Assembly: GCA_023128035.1 (NCBI GenBank)
Contig: JAGMES010000009.1
Coordinates: forward strand, 1 to 63,435
Length of the DNA: 63,435 nucleotides
Origin: Halanaerobiales bacterium
Lineage (GTDB): Bacteria; Bacillota_F; Halanaerobiia; DY22613
Direction of reading: 5' to 3'
This document shows, in pieces, positions 56,169-63,435 of the stretch (its first letter is position 1; every line of letters begins with the position of its first letter). The translations under genes were made by a program, and so were the position numbers. The notes under the pieces were generated by a model. That model did not search any database. It was not told the DNA's origin and saw nothing but the letters and a program-made list of their open reading frames with translations.

Positions 56169-58341
56169 CAAAGATCCCTCCTCCTAAATCCGTATCAAAA
56201 AGAAACGGATCATCTGCACTAGTTCCAAACTTGATCTTCTCCTTAGGAAAAGCTTTGATATGATAATTAAACCAGGCCTCTTTTTTGACAACATCATAGC
56301 TTAAACTAATCTCACGACAATGAAGATCACGAATAAGTTCTATCTTTCCTGAACTCTTAGAATCAGTGAATAATTTATCTGGGTCAAAGGATGTAGCTAG
56401 ATTTAACTTCCAGTCGTCATTAATCTGCCAATTTAATTTTGATTCTATCTTTGAAAAATCCCAGTTTGTTGGATTCACCTTTACTGCCATCTTCAATGTC
56501 AAATCATCTTCATTGATTGTAGCTGAACCTGTTATGTTTGTAAATTTCTTATAATTTAAATCAAAAGGAACAGATAAAGAGAATTTGTTATTTTTACCCC
56601 AACGATAATTTAAAGAATTGCTAAGCGAATCAAATTTGTCTGTTTCCAGGTTATATCCAGTTCTGGTAGTTATATTTAACCCATTCTTTGAGTAGCTAAT
56701 ATTTCCTGTTACCTTTTGTGTAGTACGATTACTATAGCGATCAAAATAAAACGGACTATCTCCTTCTCCATCTTTATAAGAGTATTTCACACTAGCGGCT
56801 ATTCCATAAACCCTACTAGTCTTTAACTCAACAGTCGGATTGTATTCACAAATCCAATCATATGTTGAGTATAAGCGGATTGAACCTGAATTACTCAAAA
56901 CCAATTTAAAAGGATTTAACAATCTAAATTCTTTTCTAAAATCAAGCTTATTTTGCCATCTATATGCATCAACTTCAGTTCGGTTCTCAATAAATCGTCC
57001 CATTGTAGTTGTATACTTAAAAGGAGATATATAGGGTTTTAAATCCGTTTTTAATCTACTAAAATTCATTTTAGCTTCTAATTCTGACAATGTATATATC
57101 TCATAGTCTGGATTTGAAGATCCCTTCTTTTTGATTAACCATGACCAACTGAAAAAAGGCTTGTTCTTGTTAGCTTTAATATATCCTTTCCATAAATCGT
57201 TAGTCGTTTGATGAAAATAACGATTATCTGATAATTCTCCTTGAAGAGTAACACCCGCTAAATTCCACCGAAGTTTCAAGCTATTTTTCAATGTATTCGT
57301 TCCAAACTCCCTTATATTGTTATATGCAGAATAATAATTGCTTGACAACTTTAGATAATCTCTCCCTTTTGTATAACGAATATTATTAACACTGCTTAAT
57401 GTATCCCGGTATCCATAACGATTTACTGCAGAGTTAGTATCAAAATACAAATTTTCCCAAGTGTACTTTTGAGAATGTTGAAATATTAAATAAGGATATG
57501 TTTCTTGCTCATCTTGTTTTTGTAAGTATAAATAAACTGATCCAGTATTTTTCTCCTCGTCAACATAATAATGCTTAAAACCACCTGCCGGGCCAGCCTT
57601 TTGAAAATAATCTCCGTAGAGTTCTCCATATTGACCATTATCCCAGAAATAGTTATAGGTTGTTTTAATATACCAACCTTTAGTTGAGTTATAACCAATT
57701 TTAGGGGTAAACTTCTGATCTTTTTCTTTTAAAGACATCGTATAATAAGGCCAGTATAACAAAGGTATTTTCCCGTTAAATTCCCAAAAAGTTAAGTGAT
57801 ATGCTTTGATTTTATCCCCTGGATAAACAATGATCTTTTTAGCTTTAAAATGATAATGAGGTTCATCTAAGTCACAAGTTGTAATGTGCCCCCCTAATAT
57901 CTCTATAAAATCTTCTTTATAATGGGCTTCTTTTCCATAAATATGTGCCTTTTCCTCTGAATCTTTTATTTCCGTATTGCCCCTGACTTCTAATAGAATT
58001 CCGGTTTTCGATTTAATCTGATAAGTCAACTCTGTTCCTGTAAAGGTGTCATTATCTTTCTTCATCTCCACATGACCTGTAGCTTTAATTTCAATAACTT
58101 CTCCATCATTTAGACTAGCGATGATCTGATCAGCTTTAATCGTAGCTTCTTCAGTAATTATTTGAGCATTGCCAATAAAGATCATCGAGTCATCAACTAC
58201 AGAATACTTGACGTAATCCCCCATCCCCTTCACTGTCTCACTGGCGAAAGCCGGAGTGACCATCACTATGAGAAGAATAATTAAAATAAGTAAAAAGATT
58301 AATTTTTTCAAAAATTTTATATCCAATTTACCCACATCCAT
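56158..58341 (-). CDS. lptD: LPS-assembly outer-membrane protein LptD
   Basis: Outer-membrane barrel that inserts LPS into the outer leaflet. 727 aa: signal peptide (ending TPAFA), an N-terminal OstA domain (about 40-180; AQIITEEATIKADQIIA), the barrel entry ITTCDLDEPHYHFKAKKI and FNGKIPLLYWPYY, and a long beta-barrel whose end carries LIRDLHCREISLSYD, the conserved LptD C-terminal motif. The start ATG has a weak ribosome-binding site. It heads an lptD-lptC-lptA set 25 kb away from lptB-lptF. Confidence 0.9.
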   Translation of the reverse strand: MDVGKLDIKFLKKLIFLLILIILLIVMVTPAFASETVKGMGDYVKYSVVDDSMIFIGNAQIITEEATIKADQIIASLNDGEVIEIKATGHVEMKKDNDTFTGTELTYQIKSKTGILLEVRGNTEIKDSEEKAHIYGKEAHYKEDFIEILGGHITTCDLDEPHYHFKAKKIIVYPGDKIKAYHLTFWEFNGKIPLLYWPYYTMSLKEKDQKFTPKIGYNSTKGWYIKTTYNYFWDNGQYGELYGDYFQKAGPAGGFKHYYVDEEKNTGSVYLYLQKQDEQETYPYLIFQHSQKYTWENLYFDTNSAVNRYGYRDTLSSVNNIRYTKGRDYLKLSSNYYSAYNNIREFGTNTLKNSLKLRWNLAGVTLQGELSDNRYFHQTTNDLWKGYIKANKNKPFFSWSWLIKKKGSSNPDYEIYTLSELEAKMNFSRLKTDLKPYISPFKYTTTMGRFIENRTEVDAYRWQNKLDFRKEFRLLNPFKLVLSNSGSIRLYSTYDWICEYNPTVELKTSRVYGIAASVKYSYKDGEGDSPFYFDRYSNRTTQKVTGNISYSKNGLNITTRTGYNLETDKFDSLSNSLNYRWGKNNKFSLSVPFDLNYKKFTNITGSATINEDDLTLKMAVKVNPTNWDFSKIESKLNWQINDDWKLNLATSFDPDKLFTDSKSSGKIELIRDLHCREISLSYDVVKKEAWFNYHIKAFPKEKIKFGTSADDPFLFDTDLGGGIFDVQ

Positions 58342-58535
58342 TTCGTTATTTTTTAACTTTCGGTGATAGGTTTGGTGGTTAACAGTTTGAAAGTTAAATT
58401 ATTTTTATTCTTTACATAGTGGAACTTTTTTGCTTTATGTACGTCTTTATCTATAAGAAAAGAATTCTTGACGGCACATCAGAATTCCTTCATATATGAT
58501 TATCCAATTTTGAAAAAAATGGAGAGTGATTGCTT

Positions 58536-60362
58536 ATGAGAAAAAAATTAATTGTAATTAGCTTAATTGGATTTGTTTTTCTTCTTACAGGATGTTTTCC
58601 GGATTTAATAATAATTGACGGTAAAGTCATTGATGACCGAGATGGTGAATCTATCCAAGGAATTAAAGTTACCTGTAATGGATCAGTCACAGAAACAAAT
58701 TCAATAGGAAACTTTCATATTTCACTTCCTGATGTTGAGTATCCAACAGATGTTACTGTATATATTGATGGTACAGAGTTAGGATTTGAAAAAAAAGAAA
58801 TGACTGTTCGGGTCTATCCTAAAGAAGGACGTTCGATGGGTTCTGTAGAATTAAAAAGAGAAAAGGCGCTTATTTATGGGACTGTAACAACATATCTTAC
58901 ATCTACCGCAAATCTCAAACCATTGAGTACTACTTCAGTGGAACTACCTACTATTGAGGGGCCAGCCTATGCAGAAGGTGAAATTATCGTAAAGTTCAAA
59001 GATTCATATCAACCACAATCCATACAATTATTATCTACAGAAATGAATATAGAAATATTGGCACAAGATTCAAAGGCCCAAATTGTCACTCTTAAAACAA
59101 AAGGTGATACTGATGAAGCAATTAAAAAATTAAAAGATAGACCTGATGTAGAATACGCAGAACCTAACTATTATGTCTATCCCCTAAGCGTTACAGAACC
59201 TGCAAATTTACGTACTCAAGCTTATTGTAATGATACTTATTATAATTACCAATGGAATCTCCAAGCAATTAATATCGAAAATGCTTGGAGTGTAACAATG
59301 GGTAATTCTAATGTAAGGGTAGCAGTATTAGATACAGGAATTAGAAGTGGCTTAACTGATCTAAATGCTAACATCGACTGGGCATCAGGATATGACTTTG
59401 TTGATAACGATAGTGATCCCAGCGTTTTTTGGGATTCTCATGGAACCAGAGTCGCTTCAATCATCGGTGCACTCCCAAACAACAGTTATGGAATCGCTGG
59501 AATCAATGAATCAGTCAGCATAGTACCCATTCGGATTCTGAGATCCACCATCAATGACGGATATTATGGAAAAACAGATGAACTTTTGCGTGGTCTAGAA
59601 TATGCAATTTATGATGCTGATGTAGATGTAATCAATTTAAGTGTAGCCATTCAGGCTAGCTATAGCGAAGCAATTGATGATATGATTAAATTTGCAGAAG
59701 AAGAAGGAGTCCTCATCATAGGCGCTGCCGGTAACAATGGAGACAGCTATCCAACTTATCCCGCAAGCCATAGCAAAGTCCTATCAGTCGGTGCCGTTGG
59801 GCCTACTTTGCAACCAGCTTCTTATACAAATCGAGGTGTAGATATTTACGCACCCGGCGGGGATTATGATGTATATCCAATAGGTAATCAAAATATGATC
59901 ATGACTGACTATTGGTCACAGGGTACTTCTTTAGCCAGCGCTCACGTAGCAGGTGTGGCAGCTCTCATGTTAGCTAAAGAACCTTATCTCTCTCCATCTG
60001 AGCTTCGTAGCCGTTTAAGGAACACTTCCCTTCAATTAGCTTATGGTGAAGGAGATACAGGGTTGGTGGATGCATATAGAGCTGTTACAAATTTAGAACA
60101 CGGCCGACTCTTTGTTTTCTTAGGCACTGAATCGTATAATGGCTTTACTTATGACCCAAAAGAATCCACTTATACTTACAATAAAGATGACGAAAATTAT
60201 TTCAAACTCGCAACCGTTGAACCAGGTTATAGACACCTAATCGCTTGGATCGATAGTAATGCAGATGATAAACTTTCTTATGGCGACTTTTTTGCTGAAA
60301 AGTACCTTAACATTGAATCTGGCGAAATGGAGCAAGTCTACTTAAATTTATATCAATATTAA
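58536..60362 (+). CDS. Subtilisin-like (S8) serine protease, lipoprotein
   Basis: A 608-aa lipid-anchored protease. The lipobox LLTGC places the lipidated Cys at residue 20. A carboxypeptidase-regulatory-like domain (about 25-110) is followed by an inhibitor-I9-like propeptide (GEIIVKFKD ... VEYAEPNYYV, about 145-210) and the catalytic domain: Asp266 in LDTGIR, His302 in DSHGTRVAS, the oxyanion Asn in GAAGNNGD, and Ser465 in GTSLASAHVAG. A C-terminal domain follows. ATG 58536 is chosen; TTG 58530 is also possible. The next gene has a subtilisin-inhibitor-like domain. Confidence 0.92.
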   Translation: MRKKLIVISLIGFVFLLTGCFPDLIIIDGKVIDDRDGESIQGIKVTCNGSVTETNSIGNFHISLPDVEYPTDVTVYIDGTELGFEKKEMTVRVYPKEGRSMGSVELKREKALIYGTVTTYLTSTANLKPLSTTSVELPTIEGPAYAEGEIIVKFKDSYQPQSIQLLSTEMNIEILAQDSKAQIVTLKTKGDTDEAIKKLKDRPDVEYAEPNYYVYPLSVTEPANLRTQAYCNDTYYNYQWNLQAINIENAWSVTMGNSNVRVAVLDTGIRSGLTDLNANIDWASGYDFVDNDSDPSVFWDSHGTRVASIIGALPNNSYGIAGINESVSIVPIRILRSTINDGYYGKTDELLRGLEYAIYDADVDVINLSVAIQASYSEAIDDMIKFAEEEGVLIIGAAGNNGDSYPTYPASHSKVLSVGAVGPTLQPASYTNRGVDIYAPGGDYDVYPIGNQNMIMTDYWSQGTSLASAHVAGVAALMLAKEPYLSPSELRSRLRNTSLQLAYGEGDTGLVDAYRAVTNLEHGRLFVFLGTESYNGFTYDPKESTYTYNKDDENYFKLATVEPGYRHLIAWIDSNADDKLSYGDFFAEKYLNIESGEMEQVYLNLYQY

Positions 60363-60386
60363 ATTTCCGAAAGGACGTGTCTACTT

Positions 60387-61172
60387 ATGAAAAAAACAAA
60401 AATCTTTTTACTAGCTTTACTGTCTTTAGTTTTTATCTTATCAGCACATGCTCTGGCTTATCGTGATGTCTATGTCGATGAGGTAGGAGTAGATTTTAAC
60501 CTCTCCCCATCCAACAATGCAGAGATGAACTACTTACCTTTACAAGAAATTGCTGAATACTATGGAATCTCCTTAAACTTTGACGAAGATGATAAAGAGA
60601 TTCACTGTGTTTGGAACAAAACCAGATTCCTTTTAAAACTTGGTAGCCGCATTGTAGAAGTTAAAGGCAAACGTGAAGTTTTAGAAAATCCCATCTTTAA
60701 AATCAATGGTCATATTATGGTTCCAATAGATTTCTTTGAAGATTTGCTTAAAATTGATTTTAACTGGAGAAATCCAACACCAATAATTATAGTTAGACCT
60801 ATTAGTTTCCAAAATTCAGTTAAAGTTTATCTCTATACCAATATGGAAAGTTATGATTTTGGTGATCAAATTGTAGTAACACTGATTATTAAAAACACCA
60901 GTATGCAAACTTTAAAAATCCCATTGCGTTCCAGTCAGGTTTACGATCTCACCTTATCTTATAAAAACCACGAACTCTGGAGTTGGAGTAAAGATAAAAT
61001 GTTTCTAACAGCTATTAGTAACTATATGCTGGAGCCAGGCGAATCAAAGATATATAACATTACCTTGCCAAAAGATTTGATTCTGACCCCTGCACAGTAT
61101 CAGCTAGTTGGTTCCTTTGCTGCCAAGCCAGAAGTAAATTCTGATACTACTTACTTCTATGTTACTAACTAG
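60387..61172 (+). CDS. Secreted protein with copper-amine-oxidase-N-like and BsuPI domains
   Basis: A 261-aa exported protein: signal peptide (ending SAHALA), a Cu_amine_oxidN1-like domain (about 28-125; LPLQEIAEYYGISLNFDED, FKINGHIMVPIDFF), and a BsuPI domain (about 140-255; VVTLIIKNTSMQTLKIPLRS, SWSKDKMFLTAISNYMLEPG). BsuPI is the intracellular subtilisin inhibitor family of Bacillus; here it is exported. It is 24 bp from the S8 protease stop and shares its transcript. A terminator follows at 61185. Confidence 0.85.
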   Translation: MKKTKIFLLALLSLVFILSAHALAYRDVYVDEVGVDFNLSPSNNAEMNYLPLQEIAEYYGISLNFDEDDKEIHCVWNKTRFLLKLGSRIVEVKGKREVLENPIFKINGHIMVPIDFFEDLLKIDFNWRNPTPIIIVRPISFQNSVKVYLYTNMESYDFGDQIVVTLIIKNTSMQTLKIPLRSSQVYDLTLSYKNHELWSWSKDKMFLTAISNYMLEPGESKIYNITLPKDLILTPAQYQLVGSFAAKPEVNSDTTYFYVTN

Positions 61173-61184
61173 AATAGTACTAGG

Positions 61185-61212
61185 AAAGGCCTCCAAATGG
61201 AGGCCTTTTTTT
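61185..61212 (+). terminator. Rho-independent terminator
   Basis: AAAGGCCTCC and complement (10 bp) with loop AAAT and seven T residues; 12 bp after the BsuPI-protein stop. Confidence 0.95.
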
Positions 61213-61289
61213 GATTGATTAATATTCCCAAATAAATTGATTTTTAATGCATAAAATTACTCCATCCCTGACATATCAAAATTCCCTTA

Positions 61290-62993
61290 CTAAACCAAAA
61301 CTTTTTCAACACATTTCTCACCGACAAATACCAATACCCATTTCATAAGCTTTTTCTTTTCCTTTAATTCTTTTGCCTTAGAGTAAGCTAAAAGCTGGTT
61401 TTTTCCTTCCTCAATTTTTTCTTGAATCAGAGTATCACCTTTTTTGTCATAATCACTTTTCTTGATGTATTTCAGTTCTATCAAGCCTTCATATATATCT
61501 TCTATACCCATACGTTTAAAAAAAGCGATATCAATATAGCCATTTTTAACTTCATATTCGCTTTTTACATAATATAGTTTACTTAACATCAAATATGTTA
61601 CAAAAAGTAGCTTAACATATTTTTCATCAAAATTGATATAATCCCTATTAGATAAATCTCCTAATGTTTTTTCTAATAAACCAACAAAGTCATCAATATT
61701 TCCATCTAATGCTATTCTTTCTATACTATTTGCTAACTCCGTTATATCTAATTCCTGTCTCATTTGTTCTTTAATTATTTGTGCAAAGAAATCGAAATAT
61801 AGCTCTTTGATTACATAGTTTGGCATTTTTAGTTTTACTCTGTTTAAAATACCTTTTTCAATAGTCAAAAATCCTAAATAAAATAGTAATGAAAGAAAAT
61901 CACCTGATGTAAATTCTTTTGCCAGACTAAATTCTCTAGTAATAGCTGTAACTTGAGGTTCGTCTTTTAAAATGCTCTCTAATATTTTAAAATTTCTCTC
62001 CCTATTCTTCAGTGTAAAAAGTTTCTGCATTTTTGAATAGTCACTGGATATATTACTATCAACCAAGTCTTTTGGTGGTTTTCCTGTCTTTCGATAAGTA
62101 TTTAGATAATACAAAATCATGTCACTATTAAATACTCTTTCCTCTGCATCCTCATTAAATAAATAGCCATTATAGTAATTTTTTAATTCTGGCAATAATT
62201 GCTTTACATCAGTCATATCTACAATATCTTCTAATAGTGATAAAACTTCTGTCTCTGTAAATCCCATCATCTCATTAAGATTGGAATCACGGGTTAGATT
62301 TGATGCTATATTAAATCCACTGGTAAGGCTATCTAAAGTAATCGGACTTACTCCTGTAACAAATATCCTATCTACAATCCCTGTAGCGGTTCCGTTCTTT
62401 AAAACTTCATACCATTTACGAACAAAACCTGTTTTGCTTATCGTTTCCTCAAAAACTTCAGTCTGAAAACTCAATAATTCATTGGCAAAATGATCATATT
62501 CATCTATCAAGACATAAATTTTTCCACTAATTTTTGATTCTACTCTACTTAAGAACGATCTCAATACTACAGAAGGCAAACCTTCCTTTGTATATTCAAA
62601 GTCCAGGTTATATGTTTCACAAAATTTAATCAAAGCTTCAAGAACAATTGAACTAAATTCAGAAATCAATATTTCTTGAGTGGAAGTATTAAGTCCAGAA
62701 AAGTTAAATTTCAAAATGTAGTAACTATTAGCATCTGGAGTGGGATTTTCTCCGATATATAAACCGCTAAAAAGTTGCTCAAATTGAGTTTTATTGTTTA
62801 TATCATAATAACTCTGTAACATTGATAGAAAGAGACTTTTTCCAAATCTTCTGGGTCTTAAGAAAAAAATATAATCCTCTCCATAGTTCTCCAATATTTC
62901 TATATACTTAGTTTTATCTATATATAAGTAATTCTTTGATCTCATTTTTATGTAATCACTAACTCCGTAAGGAATAATTTTCTTATTTTTCAA
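61290..62993 (-). CDS. AAA-ATPase-like / PD-(D/E)XK nuclease-like protein
   Basis: A 567-aa protein of the widespread AAA-ATPase_like (PF09820) plus PDDEXK_9 (PF08011) family. The N-terminal domain begins IPYGVSDYIKMRSKN and has Walker A RPRRFGKSLFLS and Walker B VYVLIDEYDHFANEL; the C-terminal nuclease fold has EYEVKNGYIDIAFFKR and the E-x-K in YEGLIELKYIKK. Start TTG 62993 follows GGGGGATGTTAAG; ATG 63008 is possible. Function unknown; the family is often near mobile DNA. It is bracketed by a complete and a broken copy of the BsuPI gene. Confidence 0.85.
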   Translation of the reverse strand: MKNKKIIPYGVSDYIKMRSKNYLYIDKTKYIEILENYGEDYIFFLRPRRFGKSLFLSMLQSYYDINNKTQFEQLFSGLYIGENPTPDANSYYILKFNFSGLNTSTQEILISEFSSIVLEALIKFCETYNLDFEYTKEGLPSVVLRSFLSRVESKISGKIYVLIDEYDHFANELLSFQTEVFEETISKTGFVRKWYEVLKNGTATGIVDRIFVTGVSPITLDSLTSGFNIASNLTRDSNLNEMMGFTETEVLSLLEDIVDMTDVKQLLPELKNYYNGYLFNEDAEERVFNSDMILYYLNTYRKTGKPPKDLVDSNISSDYSKMQKLFTLKNRERNFKILESILKDEPQVTAITREFSLAKEFTSGDFLSLLFYLGFLTIEKGILNRVKLKMPNYVIKELYFDFFAQIIKEQMRQELDITELANSIERIALDGNIDDFVGLLEKTLGDLSNRDYINFDEKYVKLLFVTYLMLSKLYYVKSEYEVKNGYIDIAFFKRMGIEDIYEGLIELKYIKKSDYDKKGDTLIQEKIEEGKNQLLAYSKAKELKEKKKLMKWVLVFVGEKCVEKVLV

Positions 62994-63102
62994 CTTAACA
63001 TCCCCCATCACATATAGTTTGAAAAAAATTAACTTTATCTTATCATTATACCACATGAGAAGGATATTTAGAAACTCAAAAACAAAATTATCAAACACTG
63101 AA

Positions 63103-63336
63103 CCTCCTAAAACTTTGACGAAAATGATAAAGAGATTAACTGTGTTTGGAACAAGACCCGTTTCATTTTAAAAATCCCTTTGCGTTCCAGTCAGGTTTAC
63201 GATCTCACCCTATCTTACAAAAACCACGAGCTCTGGAGTTGGAGTAAAGATAAAATGTTTACAACAGCTATTAGTAACTATGTGCTGGAACCAGGCGAAT
63301 CAAAGATATATAATGTTAAGAGACATGCTTTTTGAC
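63103..63336 (+). pseudogene. Partial duplicate of the BsuPI-domain gene
   Basis: Bases 63103-63315 match parts of the 60387 gene almost exactly: the segment FDE-DKEI-CVWNKTRF joins directly to KIPLRSSQVYDLTLSYKNHELW, skipping 279 bp (93 codons) of the intact gene. The joint lies in a shared TTTAAAA, so a slip or recombination between short repeats is likely. The copy lacks its 5' end and, after YN-V, diverges into a short tail ending at TGA 63334. No start or signal peptide, so it is not expected to be expressed. Confidence 0.88.
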
Positions 63337-63435
63337 AGTAAACCCCCGATTTTAGGATAAAAACTCTGTCAGTAAATAATAATCTTAAAATTTTACCCTT
63401 TTCCACTCAAAAAAAATACATCAAAGGTTTCCAAA

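Noticed and set aside
1..63435. CRISPR arrays, tRNA or rRNA genes
   Set aside because: No regularly spaced repeats, no cloverleaf-like sequences and no rRNA segments were recognised by eye.

Overview
The window is a low-G+C chromosomal segment from a diderm Firmicute, most likely of the Halanaerobiales type (anaerobic, halophilic lineage). Three things point there: a full outer-membrane and LPS toolkit (lpxC, fabZ, lpxA, lpxI, lpxB, msbA-like, lptA, lptB, lptC, lptD, lptF), an SLH-domain beta-barrel porin of the OmpM kind, and Gram-positive-style genes next to them (split CapA/CapB/CapC tyrosine-kinase system, XRE regulators). The assignment is inference; no rRNA or tRNA gene was seen.

Layout. 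(1) 0.2-21.5 kb, all on the minus strand: a surface-polysaccharide locus. From its promoter side it encodes a Wza-like outer-membrane exporter, a Wzc/CapA-like co-polymerase, a CapB-type tyrosine kinase, a CapC/YwqE PHP phosphatase, a PglF/CapD 4,6-dehydratase, a PglC-like initiating transferase, a GNAT, an ATP-grasp enzyme, a LegC/PglE-like aminotransferase, three GT4 glycosyltransferases, a Wzy-like polymerase/ligase, the four-gene WbpABDE set for a UDP-GlcNAc3NAcA-type sugar (wbpB is frameshifted), a MurJ-family flippase and galE. (2) 21.8-26.9 kb: a short LptD-like barrel, a second beta-barrel protein and the SLH/OmpM protein with a long leader region. (3) 27.5-32.2 kb: lptC-lptA-lptB-lptF-DUF3084-yqgF. 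(4) 32.3-47.1 kb: glycosyltransferases, galU, msbA-like exporter, the lipid A genes lpxC-fabZ-lpxA-lpxI-lpxB, two further LpxB-like proteins, and an ABC ATPase next to an 826-aa membrane coiled-coil protein. (5) 47.1-54.8 kb: an accessory, partly decayed island with an IS4 relic, two HTH genes, a TPR protein plus secreted peptide (Rap/Phr-like RRNPP signalling candidate), broken HTH_42 and radical SAM genes, and a DUF262 gene coupled to a truncated AAA ATPase. (6) 54.9-58.3 kb: a second Lpt module, lptD-lptC-lptA. (7) 58.5-63.4 kb: a subtilisin-like lipoprotein, an adjacent BsuPI-domain protein, an AAA-ATPase/PD-(D/E)XK gene and a damaged partial copy of the BsuPI gene.

How it fits together: most of the window builds and exports the outer leaflet. 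Lipid A is made by the Lpx enzymes, flipped by the MsbA-like protein and carried out by the Lpt proteins. Regions 1 and 4 make and export sugar polymers. The best candidate for an undescribed system is the TPR/secreted-peptide pair at 50274-51416, whose 51-codon peptide gene lies 21 bp downstream of the TPR gene, with a matching promoter upstream and a terminator-like hairpin downstream. Function statements rest on motif recognition by eye; no database search was run. Start codons were moved from the longest ORF where a clear ribosome-binding site marked an internal start.
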